A stretch of DNA of 64,000 nt from Cervus elaphus (GCF_910594005.1 NC_057848.1:132504155-132568154); one strand, 5' to 3'. Shown: positions 22,800 through 33,689, numbered from the stretch's first letter. Notes: generated by a model from the letters alone, not told the origin. Made by a program: numbers and translations.

Positions 22800-23305
22800 T
22801 TTGAAAGTAACATGGAAATTACTTTAAAGTTTCTAAGTTAACATTGAAGTTATATTTGAAAACCCTCAGTTATTCAAACACACACAGACTGCTCTACATG
22901 CATTTGCATGGACTTTGGAGAGAGTAAGTAAAGTTTCAGAGTCATTTGAGTTTACTTTTTGTGTCAGTCATATCTCTAGTCCCTGGGGTATTGCATGTTT
23001 CATGTTCCTGATTTAAATAATAGATTTGAAATAAACAATTATGGTAAAGTGATCATAATGGCAAACAAACAAACAAAAACCCTCCACAAAAGCCAAACAA
23101 AACAATAACAAGAAACTTGTTACCTCACTTAGTCTTTAAAATTGAAATTTCTTCTTTTTAACTTGTTTTCTGCTTTGAATATAAAGGAAGAATTAAGAAA
23201 ATGATAATTATTGTTGACTCTTACATGACTTTTACTGAAATTAATTGTGTCATATGGAGGAGAGGAGAGAAAAAAAAGGACACACTGCAGATTTCAACTA
23301 AAGTA
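22800..23305. other. Unique AT-rich stretch
   Basis: No repeat family recognised apart from an A-rich (CAAA)n run at about 23062-23120. Confidence 0.4.
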
Positions 23306-23309
23306 GGAA

Positions 23310-23415
23310 TGCCTCTGTAAGCCTAAGCCTTTTTCCTAATTTGCAAAATGGGAATAGTATTATTAATTTACTCACAGGGTGAGTGTGAAAATCCAATGAG
23401 GTAATATACACAAGG
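23310..23415 (+). mobile_element. MIR 3' half
   Basis: 'cctaatttgcaaaatgggaatagtatt' and 'ctcacagggtgagtgtgaaaatccaatgaggtaat' are the MIR core and tail. Confidence 0.75.
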
Positions 23416-24590
23416 ATCTCATGGACCAAGATGGTGGCAGTGGTGATAGTGAAAACTGGTTTTATTCTGGATATATTTCAAAGGTAGGCATATATAAGTT
23501 GAAGATGTTGTAGTCCTCCTGCTATTCTTCTTTAACATGTATTCAAATTCTTTAAAATACTAGTCATACCTGAGGATTTGAGTAATCAGCGGGTCCAACT
23601 GGTGGTCTCAAAGTCTAAGTAAAACATATGACTGGTCTGTTTATGGTGGAACAACAATCAACAGTGAATTAACTTTTTTTTTTTCAAGTGGGAAAATGGC
23701 ATCATGTGTCTTAGTGTCGGGAATCCCATTTTCCTCCTACTTACATATTATTAACCCTTTAAATTGGATAAAATGATCTTCAGTTTTCTCTTTACAAAGG
23801 TCTTCTTCCTTTCATATTTTTGTGCCAAGTCTTGTCTAATCCAGGCCATTAATGAGTCTTTGACTTCTGTTAATTTTTGGCTTATCTGTTTAGAGGGAAG
23901 GGATCCATTTTTCCAAACTTATTATCTCTAAATCTTCTTATTCACATAGAATGCTCACCTACCAGCTCATAAACTCAACATTTCCTCAATCTTCATTTTA
24001 ATTACATTAAATTAATTTCATCAAAAAATCTATTTAGCATGAAGCCAGGCACTGTATTTTAAGGATAAGTAAGATATGATTCCTTCTCACTAGTAACTTA
24101 TGATCTCCAGAACAGGTTTAAACTGATCAAAAGCTCCACATTACAATATGGTAATAATGAAGGGCATCTGAGAGGTAAGTTTCACCAGTGGAGAATGACG
24201 AAAGGGGCCTTCCTAGAAAAAGGGAGCAGGAAAAAGACTCAGATCTGTAATGATATATTTTGTCCAAGAGGGGTGGGGTGGAAAGTAGTCCACTACATTT
24301 ACTGTGCCATGCCATATGTATAGATGGATGGAGATGAGGTTGGAGAAATGATTATGAAGGACCCTAATATTAAATCACTATCTAATTCTGCCAAATTGAC
24401 TTGCTGAGTTTGCACAGAAGCTAGAATTGCTTACTAGAATGGAGAATCTTGTGATCTTCCAATATCACCTGGGACCTGAGCCTGTTCTTCAATTTTTCTA
24501 GGCAGTGAATAATGCCAGGGCCTCAGAAACATACCAGGTATGCATATTTGTGCAAGAAAAAACCCATTTTGTTTTATCCACATTAAAAAA
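23416..24590. other. Mostly unique, weak L2 piece
   Basis: Largely without recognisable repeats. About 24040-24140 resembles internal L2 sequence ('gaagccaggcactgtattttaaggataagtaag'). Confidence 0.4.
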
Positions 24591-25005
24591 AATTCTTTTG
24601 AAATAATTATAGACTCATAAGAAGTTGAAAAAAAGTTACAAAAGGTTCCATGTACCCTTTGTCCACCTTCTCTTTCCCTAATGATAGCATTTTGCAAAGC
24701 TTATAGATAGTATAAAGTCCAGACAGTAAATTAACATCAGTACCTTACAAGAATACAGACTATTTTTAGTTTGCACCATCTTTTTAACCTACATTTCCAT
24801 GTATGTGTGTGCTTGTGTATTTCTATATAATTGCATCTTATGCATAGTTTGCTATAACTAGCACTATCATCAAGATACAGAACTGTTCCATCACCAGAAA
24901 AGAGCTCCTTCATACTAGCTCTTTGAATTCACACCCACACACTACCCTACTCCTGTCACTGTCACCTGGCAACCACTAAATTGTCCTTCATTTATATAGC
25001 TTTTT

Positions 25006-25311
25006 AGAGACACAGATGTAGAGAACAGACATGTGGACATGGGCAGGGGGGTGTGGGGGAAGAATTGGGAGAGTGGGATTGACATATATACACTATCATG
25101 TGTAAAATAGATAGCTAGTGGGAACATGCTGTATAGAACAGGGAGCTCAGTTCCGTATTCTGTGATGACCTAGAGGGTTGGGATGGGGGGGTGGGAGGGA
25201 AGCTCAAGAGGGAGGGGATATATGTATACAGATAGCTGATTCACGTCATTGTACAGCAGAAACTAACATATTGTAAGGCAATTATGCCGTAATTTTTTTT
25301 AAATAGAGTGC
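25006..25311 (+). mobile_element. Artiodactyl L1 3' UTR end
   Basis: Plus-strand last ~300 bp of a ruminant/artiodactyl L1, with the G-rich 'gggttgggatggggggg' section and an end near 'gtaattttttttaaata'. It lies inside the older L1. Confidence 0.85.
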
Positions 25312-25390
25312 TATATAAATGAAATTATACATGTATAACTTTTGAGACATTGTTCACTAAGCCTAATGAACTTCAAGAACTTGAAGTCCA

Positions 25391-25580
25391 ACAGCTTGGT
25401 TCATGCCAGAAGCCCCCGTAGGTCATCATAGTCTAGCTGAAACGACTGCTTCTAACAAGTGTCAGCAACTGGAACTCAGTGTCCTCATATTTTCTCTTCT
25501 CATTCAATTTACCCCTTTATTTTGTAAATATTTATGGAGGTCCCATGATGATCCAGCCACTGTTTAGGCACTAGGGATAT
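25391..25580 (-). repeat. Inverted duplicate of 7187-7376
   Basis: 190 bp aligning end to end with the reverse complement of 7187-7376. I count about 11 differences by eye, roughly 94 percent identity. It starts and stops sharply. Confidence 0.92.
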
Positions 25581-25806
25581 GTGAAAGTGAAAGTCACTCA
25601 TGACTCTTTGTGACCTCATGGACTATAGTCCATGGAATAGACTAGAAGTCCATGGAATAGAATAGAAGTCCATGGAATTCTCCAGGCCAGAATACTGGAG
25701 TGGTTAGCTGTTCCCTCCTCCAAGGGGTCTTCCCAACCCAGGGATCGAACCCAGGTCTCCTGCATTGCAGGCTGATTCTTTACCAGCTGAGCCACAAGGG
25801 AAACCC
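25581..25806 (-). mobile_element. Bov-tA SINE with internal 20-bp repeats
   Basis: Minus-strand Bov-tA. An internal segment containing AGTCCATGGAATAGA is present three times with a 20-bp period, starting at 25627, 25647 and 25667. Confidence 0.9.
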
Positions 25807-26659
25807 ACATGTATAACTTTTGAGACATTGTTCACTACTCCTAATGCTCTTGAAGTCCAATCAAGTTGTTGCAGGTATCATTAGTTCATTCCTTTTTATT
25901 ACTGAGCAGTATTCCATTGTATGGAGATTTCAGAATTTTTTAAACCATTCACTTATTGAAGCGGATTTGAGTTGCTTCTAGTAGTTTTGCTATTATGAAC
26001 AAGTCACTATGGATATTCGTGTACAGGTTTTTTTGTAAATATGCATTTTCATTTCTCTAAGATCATGTCCAATAGCCATTGTTGGATCCTCTAAGGACAT
26101 GTTTAGTTTAATAAAAATGACCAAACTATTATCTAGAGTGGTTGCACCATTTGATGTTCCCACCAGCAATGTATGAGAGATCCAATTCCTTCACATACTT
26201 TGCAGTATTTGACATTTACCTTTCTTGCCCTATTGCAATGACTATATATTTCTGTACTATATTGAATACAAGCAAGAGACTGGACATTCTTTTCTTGTTT
26301 CCAATCTTGGGGAAAAACATTGTTTTTCACCTTTAAGTGGAATATTAGGTATAGTTTTTTTTTTTTTTTTTGGTAGATTTGCCTTATCAACCCAAGGAAG
26401 TTTCCCTCAATTCCTAATTTACTGAGAGTTTTTCTTTTTTAATCATGAAACAGCTTTGAATTTTAACAAATATTTTTCTGTATTGATTGACATGATCATG
26501 TGATTTTCTTCTTTACTTTGTTGATATGGTAGATTATATTTATTAAATTTCAGATAGTGAACCAATCTTGCATTCCGGAAATAAACCTCATTTATTTGTG
26601 GTATATAATTAATTTTATATATTGGTCGGTTCAGTTTGTTAGTATGTTGTTGGGGATTT

Positions 26660-27035
26660 CTGCCTATATATAGTTATGTGAGAAATTTTGTTTCTAAATT
26701 CACAAGTTTTTTTCTGTAGTTTCCTATATCTATCAAGAAACTCAGAAATATGTTTCCACAGCCACATCTCAAAAAATTGCCTTCTGTTTTGACAAAGTAT
26801 ATTCTAAAAAGCTTAATATGGTCAAACGCTTGGCTTCTATCTTAACTTCCCATACACTTAATTCCCATTGGAAATCTCAGCCAGGAGTATACACTATGCT
26901 TCTCTAGCTAGTTCTTCACATTCAGGAAAAGTTTAAATGTTCTAAGATAGGAATTTCACACTTGGAAAGCCAGTGTTTGCATCTTCTCAACTCATCACCA
27001 ATATTGCATTGGTATTTGTGGTAAGAAGTTAAACT
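26660..27035. other. No recognised feature
   Basis: Unique AT-rich DNA between the old L1 and the next SINE. Confidence 0.4.
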
Positions 27036-27259
27036 TGCCTGTGTGCTAAGTCATTTCAGTCGTGTTCGACTCAGTGCGAGCCTATGGACTGTAGCCCGTC
27101 AGGCTCCTCTGTCCATGGGATTCTCCAGGCAAGAATACTGGAGTGGGTTGCCATTTCCTTCTCCAGGAGATCTTCCCAACCCAGGGATTGAACCCACATC
27201 TCTTAGGTCTCCTGTATTGGCAGGCAGGTTCTTTACTGTTAGCGCCGCGTGGGAAGCCC
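27036..27259 (-). mobile_element. Bov-tA SINE
   Basis: Complete minus-strand SINE ending 'cgtgggaagccc', well conserved. Confidence 0.93.
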
Positions 27260-27764
27260 TAAAGTTGCATGGTTACATCTAAAATTTTTAATGCATTTAA
27301 AATATAATCAAGCAATAAAATATGATTACACATGATAAAGCTATTTTCTGTCTTCCTTGATTTATCTTGTGTCTTTTAATAGCACCACATCTATCATATA
27401 AGGCAGTGAAAAATCCATCAATTTCTTCATGTAGATATTGACATAATCTGGTCCACTTTTGTTGGTATTATAGTCATTAAGATAAAAGCAACTGTCTTAT
27501 TTTACATTTATTCATACAAAATTCTGGAAGGCTTTTGATATGTACTTGTGCACAGCTAAAAATGATTTCTTCTGTATTCTTCTATATTCCTAGGTTTTTA
27601 TGTTTATCTCATTTATTTATATACATTATCTATAACATTTTTTTCCTGTGTTTTTAAAGGGTCTAGTAATAGCCTCTGAGATTGTTTTGTGACTGTGCTC
27701 AGTAAAATACAACCATAGCATCTCAAGACTGTAAAATAAGAGATTAGTCTATTCAACTCAAATA
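27260..27764. other. No recognised feature
   Basis: AT-rich unique DNA, no repeat or frame I can support. Confidence 0.4.
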
Positions 27765-27860
27765 AAATTTCAGATTTAGATTTGGTTAATTGATTTGCTA
27801 AAGGTTATACACAGAGTCAGCATCAGAATCCTAACTAAATACCAACTCTCCCATCTGTCA
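27765..27860 (-). mobile_element. MIR fragment
   Basis: Minus-strand MIR blocks: 'gatttgctaaaggttatacacagagtc' and 'cagaatcctaactaaatacc'. Confidence 0.6.
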
Positions 27861-28182
27861 GAACAGTGTGGGACTTATAGCCGACACCTTAAGCAATGGC
27901 AGACTATAAATGTGTAGGTCAATCTGAATTTTTGCTACAGATAGAGTGGATTTGGCCTAGTTTAATTTTAAGGAGTGTGAAACCCACATAGAGCGAAGAT
28001 TCTACAAAAATCAGATTTGGGGAGGTCAGTAGTAGAGTCCCACACTTCATATGAAAAAAACTCCTGGTGATTCTGATGCTGGTTACTGAAGACTCAACTG
28101 TGTGTGGTGACTTGTCCTTCTGGTACTCCTCACCCTTGTCAAGTGAAGGCAGTGGAACACTGCCCTCTACCTGCTGCTGAAA

Positions 28183-28425
28183 CAACTCCTAAAGCACATT
28201 GATCCCTATGTGCCCGCTGCTACTGTTAATTTATCAACTATGTGAAAGTGAGACCCTGGGTTCGATCTCTAGATTGGGAAAAATCCCCTGGAGAAGGGAA
28301 TGGCTACCCACTCCAGTACTCTTGCCTGGGGAATTTTATGGACAGAGGAGCCTGGTGGGATAAAGCCCAACTTCTAAAGCAGGTTAATCCCTATATACCT
28401 GCTGCTACTGTTAATCTGTCAACTA
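28183..28425. repeat. 58-bp direct repeats around a SINE fragment
   Basis: 28183-28240 and 28368-28425 are copies of the same 58 bp, beginning CAACTCCTAAAGC / CAACTTCTAAAGC, with about 9 differences. A truncated Bov-tA lies between them. Confidence 0.88.
28247..28365 (+). mobile_element. Bov-tA SINE fragment
   Basis: Plus-strand SINE lacking its tRNA head start and its 3' end. Confidence 0.88.
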
Positions 28426-28734
28426 AGAATCCTTCTTAAATTAGAAAGGAGAGGAAACAGGGAAAGGGAGATCTTCTTTCAGTTGCCCAAAGCTGCTGAA
28501 CACTAGATAGGGCAAGTTTAGTGACTTGTAAAAACAGTAAAAATGGCAACCCTAGTATGAAGAAGCTAACTGAACTGATAAAACTAAATCCCTAGGAGCT
28601 TCTCTGAAAAATGTAGATATAAGAGAGAAAGGTTCACTGGAAGACTGAGGTCAGAATAGCAAAGTATCTTAAAAATATAAAACTGTTGTGAAAATGACTT
28701 TATCTTTGTTGCAAAATTGTCAGTTTCAGAACTG

Positions 28735-28815
28735 TTTCTTTTTCATCTTTGTATCCTTTACAGCATTTTGTACACAGCAAACAGTCAACAGTACTTGTTG
28801 AAATGGTATCCCATA
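28735..28815 (+). mobile_element. L2 3' end fragment
   Basis: 'tttgtatcctttacagcattttgtacacagcaaacagtcaacag' is an L2-type tail. Confidence 0.5.
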
Positions 28816-28944
28816 ATGAATTCACCTATTTAACTCTCAAAGGTCACTCTATATATACTGTAATAAAGTGAATGTGATTCTATTATTTTCTATCAACTTC
28901 ACCACTTGTTATTTTGAAAATCTTTTAGGAGTTTGTATGTAGAA

Positions 28945-29175
28945 TGCGATAGTTAATAGAATGGGCTTTGGAATATCAGCTCCACACCTTTTCAGTTGTG
29001 TGAACTTGGGAAAGTTACTTCATCATTCTGTGTCTCAGTTTCCCAATCTTTAGACTAGAGATAATAATATTAATTCCTTCAAAGGCTGTTGGAGGGATAA
29101 ATGACATAAGGCGTATAAAGTACTTAGCACATGGCTGGCACAGAGAGTATGTGCTGATTAAATGTTTACAAGATA
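28945..29175 (+). mobile_element. MIR SINE
   Basis: Well-preserved plus-strand MIR: 'tgtgtgaacttgggaaagttactt', 'tcagtttcccaatctttagactagagataataat' and 'tggctggcacagagagtatgtgctgattaaatg'. Confidence 0.88.
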
Positions 29176-29363
29176 AATGATCTAAAATCAATAATTGAGT
29201 CATTTACCTAACAGATGTTATGTACCAAGCACTGTGCTTACTGGGAGTTAGGACAGAGTTTCTGTAACTTTCTCAGTTCACAGAACCTTCAGTGTCAGAG
29301 TGATTTTTTCACAGAAACTCTATGCCAAAAGAGATACCTAACAGTTCCACTTATTAAGTAGTT

Positions 29364-29574
29364 TGTACTTGTGCTTTGTCACTCATGTCCGACTCATTTG
29401 CAACCCCATGGACTATAGCCCACCAGGCTCCTCTGTCCACTGGGATTCTCCAGGCAAGAATACTGGAGTGGGTTGCCATGTCCTCCTCCAGGGGATCTTC
29501 CCAACCCAGGGATCGAACCCAGGTCTCCCACATTGCAGGCAGATTCTTGACTGACTGAGCTACAAGGGAAGACC
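29364..29574 (-). mobile_element. Bov-tA SINE
   Basis: Complete minus-strand SINE. Confidence 0.93.
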
Positions 29575-29609
29575 AAGATCCAATCTATTTAACAGCAGTT
29601 TATGCTGTG

Positions 29610-29920
29610 TCAATCCTAAAGGAAATCAATCCTGAATATTCACTGGAAAGACTGATGTTCATGAAGCTGAAGCTCCAATACTTTGGCCATCTGATGCAAA
29701 GAGCCAACACATTAGAAAAGACCCTGATGCTGGGAAAGACTGAAGGCAGGGGGAGAAGGGGATGATAGAGGACGAGATGGTTAGAAGACATCACCGACCC
29801 AATGGACACAAGTTTGAGCAAGCTCCTGGAGATGGTGAAGGACAGGGAAGCCTGGTGTGCTGCAGTCCATAGCGTTGCAAAGAGTCGCAGATGACTGAGT
29901 GACTGAACAACAAAAACAAT
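29610..29920 (+). mobile_element. BovB 3' end fragment
   Basis: Last ~310 bp of BovB ending in the ACTGAACAACAAAAAC type tail. Codons of the C-terminal region are recognisable but frameshifted. Confidence 0.92.
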
Positions 29921-30360
29921 TGTTTTTCTTAAAATTTTACATTATCCTATGATACCCAGTTGTTGAAGTACTTTGAGGCACCTTCGAGTACGGTTTGGAA
30001 TTCATGGAGTTAAGGGTACAAAAATAAAGTACAGCTCCTTCTCTAAAGGCGTTTTCAAATTTAGTATTGTAAACACTTGTAAACTTAATAAAACATTACA
30101 AATGCTTTACTGAAGTATCGCCAAGATCTGTAGGGGACATAAAGGAAGTTGGGGTATGTAAGACATCATAAAGGAAGGATTATTTGACTAATGATTCAAG
30201 ATTGAGTAGAAAATAACCAGACAGAGAAGAAAAAGAAAGGCAGAGAGAAGAAAAAGAAAGGCAGTGTCTGTAAAGAGCCTGATGTACAAATGTTTGTAAA
30301 AATTCAGAAGATGGTAACTTTGTCTATTGGTAAGGATTAAAAAAGAGAAAATTAAGAATA
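29921..30360. other. Unique stretch with a 21-bp tandem repeat
   Basis: No repeat family recognised. Bases 30222-30263 hold two copies of a 21-bp purine-rich unit (AGAGAAGAAAAAGAAAGGCAG). Confidence 0.55.
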
Positions 30361-30364
30361 AACA

Positions 30365-30890
30365 TAAAATTGTGACAGCCATGGAGGTGCACAAAGAGGT
30401 TGATTTGCAAGAAAGAACCTTCTGGAAGGAGTGTTATGAACTGACAGCCCCCAGCTGCTGCACCTTTGGGATCTGCTGCAGCATTGCTATGGAGGTCACA
30501 CCCTCCCCAGGCTGTTCCCACCAAGGACCGATCACAGTGGGGTACCAGAGCTGGACAATTCTGCTGGACGCTGAACTTCTCTGATTGGCAGTCTTTGTTC
30601 CAGGGCTTCCCATGTGCCCCTTCAAGACTGCTGCAGTCTGAGATTCCTCCTACCCAATCTTCCTTCCTCCTTTCTCTTCTTAAACAGTCATCAGATCTAC
30701 CCTGCAGTCTGAAGACTCTCCTGGCCTCTCCTCTTTCCTGCTTCCTACTCATTTATCATCACAGGCATTTTCCCCCTGATAAATGTCTTGTGCTTATAAC
30801 TCAGTCTTGGTGCTTGTTTTCTGGAGGATCTGAACCCGGTGCTAAAACTGAAGTTTTCAAAAATATACGATTTTCGTTTAAAGAAATTGA
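30365..30890 (+). mobile_element. Probable LTR-like sequence (tentative)
   Basis: Less AT-rich than its surroundings, with overlapping open frames on both strands (plus 30466-30897, minus 30324-30752). The end 'gataaatgtcttgtgctta' plus 'ttggtgcttgttttctggagg' resembles the polyadenylation and U5 region of a mammalian LTR. No known protein motif in either frame, so I do not call them genes. Confidence 0.4.
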
Positions 30891-30926
30891 ACCATAATAC
30901 CCAGAACTACAGTTGAGATGTCGACA

Positions 30927-31185
30927 GAAAGAAAGTGAAATCGAAAGTCCCTGAGTTGTGTCCAACTCTTTGCAACTCCATGGACTGTATGAAAGTGAAA
31001 GTCACTCAGCTGTGTCCAACTCTTTGCGACTCCATGGACTATATAGTCCATGGAATTCTCCAGGCCAGAATACTGGAGTGCATAGCCATTCCCTTCTCCA
31101 AGGGGTCTTTCCAACCCAGGGATCGAACCCAGGTCTCCCACATTGCAGGCAGATTCTTTACCAACTGAGCCACTAGAGAAGCCCA
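30927..31185 (-). mobile_element. Bov-tA SINE with a duplicated 3' section
   Basis: Minus-strand Bov-tA whose first ~60 bp (GAAAGTGAAA ... GGACTGTAT) are repeated in tandem at about 30930-30989 and 30990-31050. TSD AGATGTCGACA/AGATGTTGACA at 30916-30926 and 31186-31196. Confidence 0.92.
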
Positions 31186-31356
31186 AGATGTTGACAAAAG
31201 GGAGTCAATTTTAGAAGTTCTTTCAGTTTAGTCTTTGCTCTACAATGAAGCCATCTTGAGAGCCATAGTAGTAGGTGGGAAATGGATTTAAGAGAAGTCC
31301 TTGGCACATGTGTTGGGAAATTGGGAAGCTCTTCTCTTAGATAATCCAGGGCAAGG

Positions 31357-31580
31357 GTTTTTTTTTTTTCATATTTATTTCTGTTTATTTATTTGGCTAT
31401 GTTTATTTACTGGCCATTTATTTGATCTTAGTTGTGGCACAAGGGATCTTCAATATTCATTGCAGCATGTGGGATCTTTAGTATCGGCATGTGAAATTTA
31501 ATTCCCTGACCAGGGATTGAACCTGGGGCCCCTGCATTGGGATCACAGAGTCTTAACTACTGGACCACCAGGGGAGTCCC
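31357..31580 (-). mobile_element. CHR-type SINE
   Basis: Minus-strand CHR-2-type SINE ending 'ggggagtccc', with poly(T) at its left. TSD AGGGCAAGG at 31348-31356 and 31581-31589. Confidence 0.92.
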
Positions 31581-31589
31581 AGGGCAAGG

Positions 31590-31886
31590 ATTTTGATAGA
31601 AGTTGTTTAAAGCTTTCCCTGCCAGAAGCAGGGAGTTACTTTGCTGAGTTACTTTGCTTTTCTAGGAAGCCTCAACTACCTCATGAGGTAGATATTTAAT
31701 CAGGAAAGTAGGTCTAGGAAATAAGCTGGATGGGCAAAGCATGTGAGACAGGGAGGGTTAGAGATAAGTGAAAAAGACATATGAGAAGCTTTCTCCATGT
31801 GAGGCTACTGAGTTTAAAACTTACTGAGTTTAAAAATGAGGTGCCTTCAAATGTTTAGAGGCAAAGTAGTGATATTTCCTTACTTG
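31590..31886. other. No recognised feature
   Basis: Unique DNA; a small repeat of 'actgagtttaaaa' is present at 31807-31837. Confidence 0.4.
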
Positions 31887-31895
31887 GATGGGTCT

Positions 31896-32104
31896 AATAT
31901 CCCTGGTGGCTCAGACAGTAAAGAATCTGCCTGCAATGCAGGAGACCTGGGTTCAATCCCTGGGTTGGGAAGATCCCCTGGAGAAGGAAATGGCAACCCA
32001 CTGCAGTATTCTTGCCTGGAGAATCCTGTGGACAGAGGAGCCTGGTGGGCTACAGTCCACAAAGTCACGAAGAGTTGGACACGACTGAGCAACTAACACA
32101 CACA
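31896..32104 (+). mobile_element. Bov-tA SINE
   Basis: Plus-strand SINE with 9-bp TSD GATGGGTCT at 31887-31895 and 32105-32113. Confidence 0.95.
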
Positions 32105-32305
32105 GATGGGTCTCATGCTATCCAGGGAGTTAAGTGTAGTCAGGTCATAGATTAGGAGGAAAGCCTGATAGGAGTAGTGGAAATCCAGTGTGGGTCGGGA
32201 CATACTGGCTTTGAGGCCCAAGCAAAGTGCTTTTCATTTCTAGCAGGCAGACCTGTTTGTTTCATTCCTTGAGCATGAAGAAGGAGGCTGTTTGACTTCA
32301 TTGTA

Positions 32306-32542
32306 TTGGCAACATGCCTAAAGAATAATGCTATGCTCATCTCTCCTTGCTTGCTTGTCACAATGGATAGCAGCATGATTGATGCAAAGATGCAAACAGT
32401 TACTGCTAGAGGATGTCAACTTTCTTCAAAGGCAAAGGTCATAGAAATTTATGAAGATGGTTACATGAAGCAGGAAATAGCACAACATGGCCTCAGACAG
32501 AGGTTCAACATCCTAGGACCTCCATCTTGCCTGTCATTCTAG
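32306..32542 (+). other. Open frame with a helix-turn-helix-like segment
   Basis: A 78-codon frame; the clearer part starts at the Met codon at 32363. The segment 'LSSKAKVIEIYEDGYMKQEIA' (about codons 40-60) looks like the first DNA-binding helix-turn-helix of Tc1/pogo-type transposases. What follows does not continue a recognisable transposase. I see no terminal repeats. It may equally be chance; not called a gene. Confidence 0.2.
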
Positions 32543-32869
32543 AGATGGCCTCTAGGTCAGACAGTTCTCCAGATGTGGTCCACATGAATACAGACTGTAG
32601 CTGAACCCTTAGAGATGCTGGGGAATTCCATTATTTTTTTCCAAGTCAATTCATTCTCCCATTCTTTTAGATAATCATAATTAACCTCATGCCTTTTTCT
32701 CTTTCCACCACCACCCATATCTCCTTCCTTTTCTCATGCTCAATGGATGGTGTTTCTTATTTCACTGAGAAAATAGAAATAGTCTAAATGGAAGGTTCAT
32801 ATCTTTCTACCAAAGTCATCTTCAGTCTGCTGTATCTGTATCATTACTCTGTGTTTTTCCCTGTGTGAC
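32543..32869. other. Mostly unrecognised
   Basis: Possibly a hAT (MER5-like) remnant around 32560-32630 ('cagttctccagatgtggtcc'), otherwise nothing recognised. Confidence 0.3.
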
Positions 32870-33390
32870 AACAAATGAGCTCTTTATCCACTTACTCAAG
32901 GCTAAATCCTCCCTGTATATGTGGTCCTATTCTTGACTTCTGACTCAAGGACATTGTTCAAGGATTTGTCCTCCTCTCTCTCTTCTGTCTTTAATTTTTC
33001 TCTCAGCACTGAATCTGTCCTCTCAGTAGGCAGACAGACAATAATATTTCACTCTCTTCATCTCACATTTCCTTCTGACTACTGTACCATTTCTCCTTTT
33101 CCATTTTAACAATCATTGTTTCTCATTTGTGTTTTCTCTTATTTTCTCTTGAGCCCACTCTGATCAGGCTTTCATTCCCACCAGTTGACCCAGACTTCCT
33201 TACAAGGCCACCAGTGACCTTCAAGTTGCCAAATCCAGTGATTATTTCTTGGTTTTCACCGATTGGTGATCTGTCTTCTGCATATAACTCAGTTGATCAC
33301 TCTCCTTTTTAGACTATGTTCTTCATTTTGTTTCTGGGTCATCATTCTCTTGGATCTCCTTCTCTGGTGGTGTTAAATAAAATAACATCC
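32870..33390 (+). pseudogene. L2 LINE reverse-transcriptase relic
   Basis: Pieces of L2 ORF2 RT are readable across frames: an 'NPL..SGF' then 'VTSDL' block at about 33150-33240 and 'VDHS' near 33292-33303. These match the L2/CR1 RT layout in which an 'AFDTVDHS' block follows. Heavily mutated, with no continuous frame. It marks internal L2 sequence, which is less common than L2 3' ends. Confidence 0.6.
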
Positions 33391-33419
33391 CCTACTGTAA
33401 TTGTCTATTCCTTTAAACT

Positions 33420-33618
33420 CCCCTAGTGGCTCAGAGGGTAAAGAATCTGTCTGCAAAGCAGGAGACCCGGGTTCGATCCCTGGGTTGGGAAGATACCCTG
33501 GAGAAGGAAATGGCAACCCACTCCAGTATTCTTGCCTGGAGAATTCCATGGACAGAGGAGCCTGGTGGGCTACAGTCCATAGGGTCCCAAAGTGTCGGAC
33601 ACAACTGAGTGACTAACA
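33420..33618 (+). mobile_element. Bov-tA SINE
   Basis: Plus-strand SINE, well conserved, with 9-bp TSD CTTTAAACT at 33411-33419 and 33619-33627. Confidence 0.95.
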
Positions 33619-33689
33619 CTTTAAACTACTTAACTACTTCATATTGTGAAGTACACCATGGCATATTACATACATATTCGTTTATTTGT

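Larger units (their letters stand above)
25329..25859. repeat. Long direct repeats around an insert
   Basis: 25329-25390 and 25807-25859 are the same old-L1 sequence (62 and 53 bp, starting ACATGTATAACTTTTGAGAC), with a 9-bp indel and few differences. Between them lie the inverted duplicate of 7.2-7.4 kb (25391-25580) and a Bov-tA SINE. Confidence 0.88.
24590..26660 (-). mobile_element. Old mammalian L1, interrupted
   Basis: Minus-strand 3' UTR and ORF2 end of an old L1, seen in pieces 24590-25005, 25312-25390 and 25807-26660. Typical blocks include 'gctatataaatgaaattatacatg', 'attactgagcagtattccattgtatgg' and 'gcattccggaaataaacctc'. It is broken by a younger L1 3' end, by a 190-bp inverted duplicate and by a SINE. 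A poly(T) run lies at 26351-26371. No usable ORF2 frame remains. Confidence 0.8.

Noticed and set aside
30324..30897. Overlapping ~140-codon frames on both strands as genes
   Set aside because: No known motif or splice-supported structure; the sequence looks LTR-like, and higher GC alone lengthens frames.
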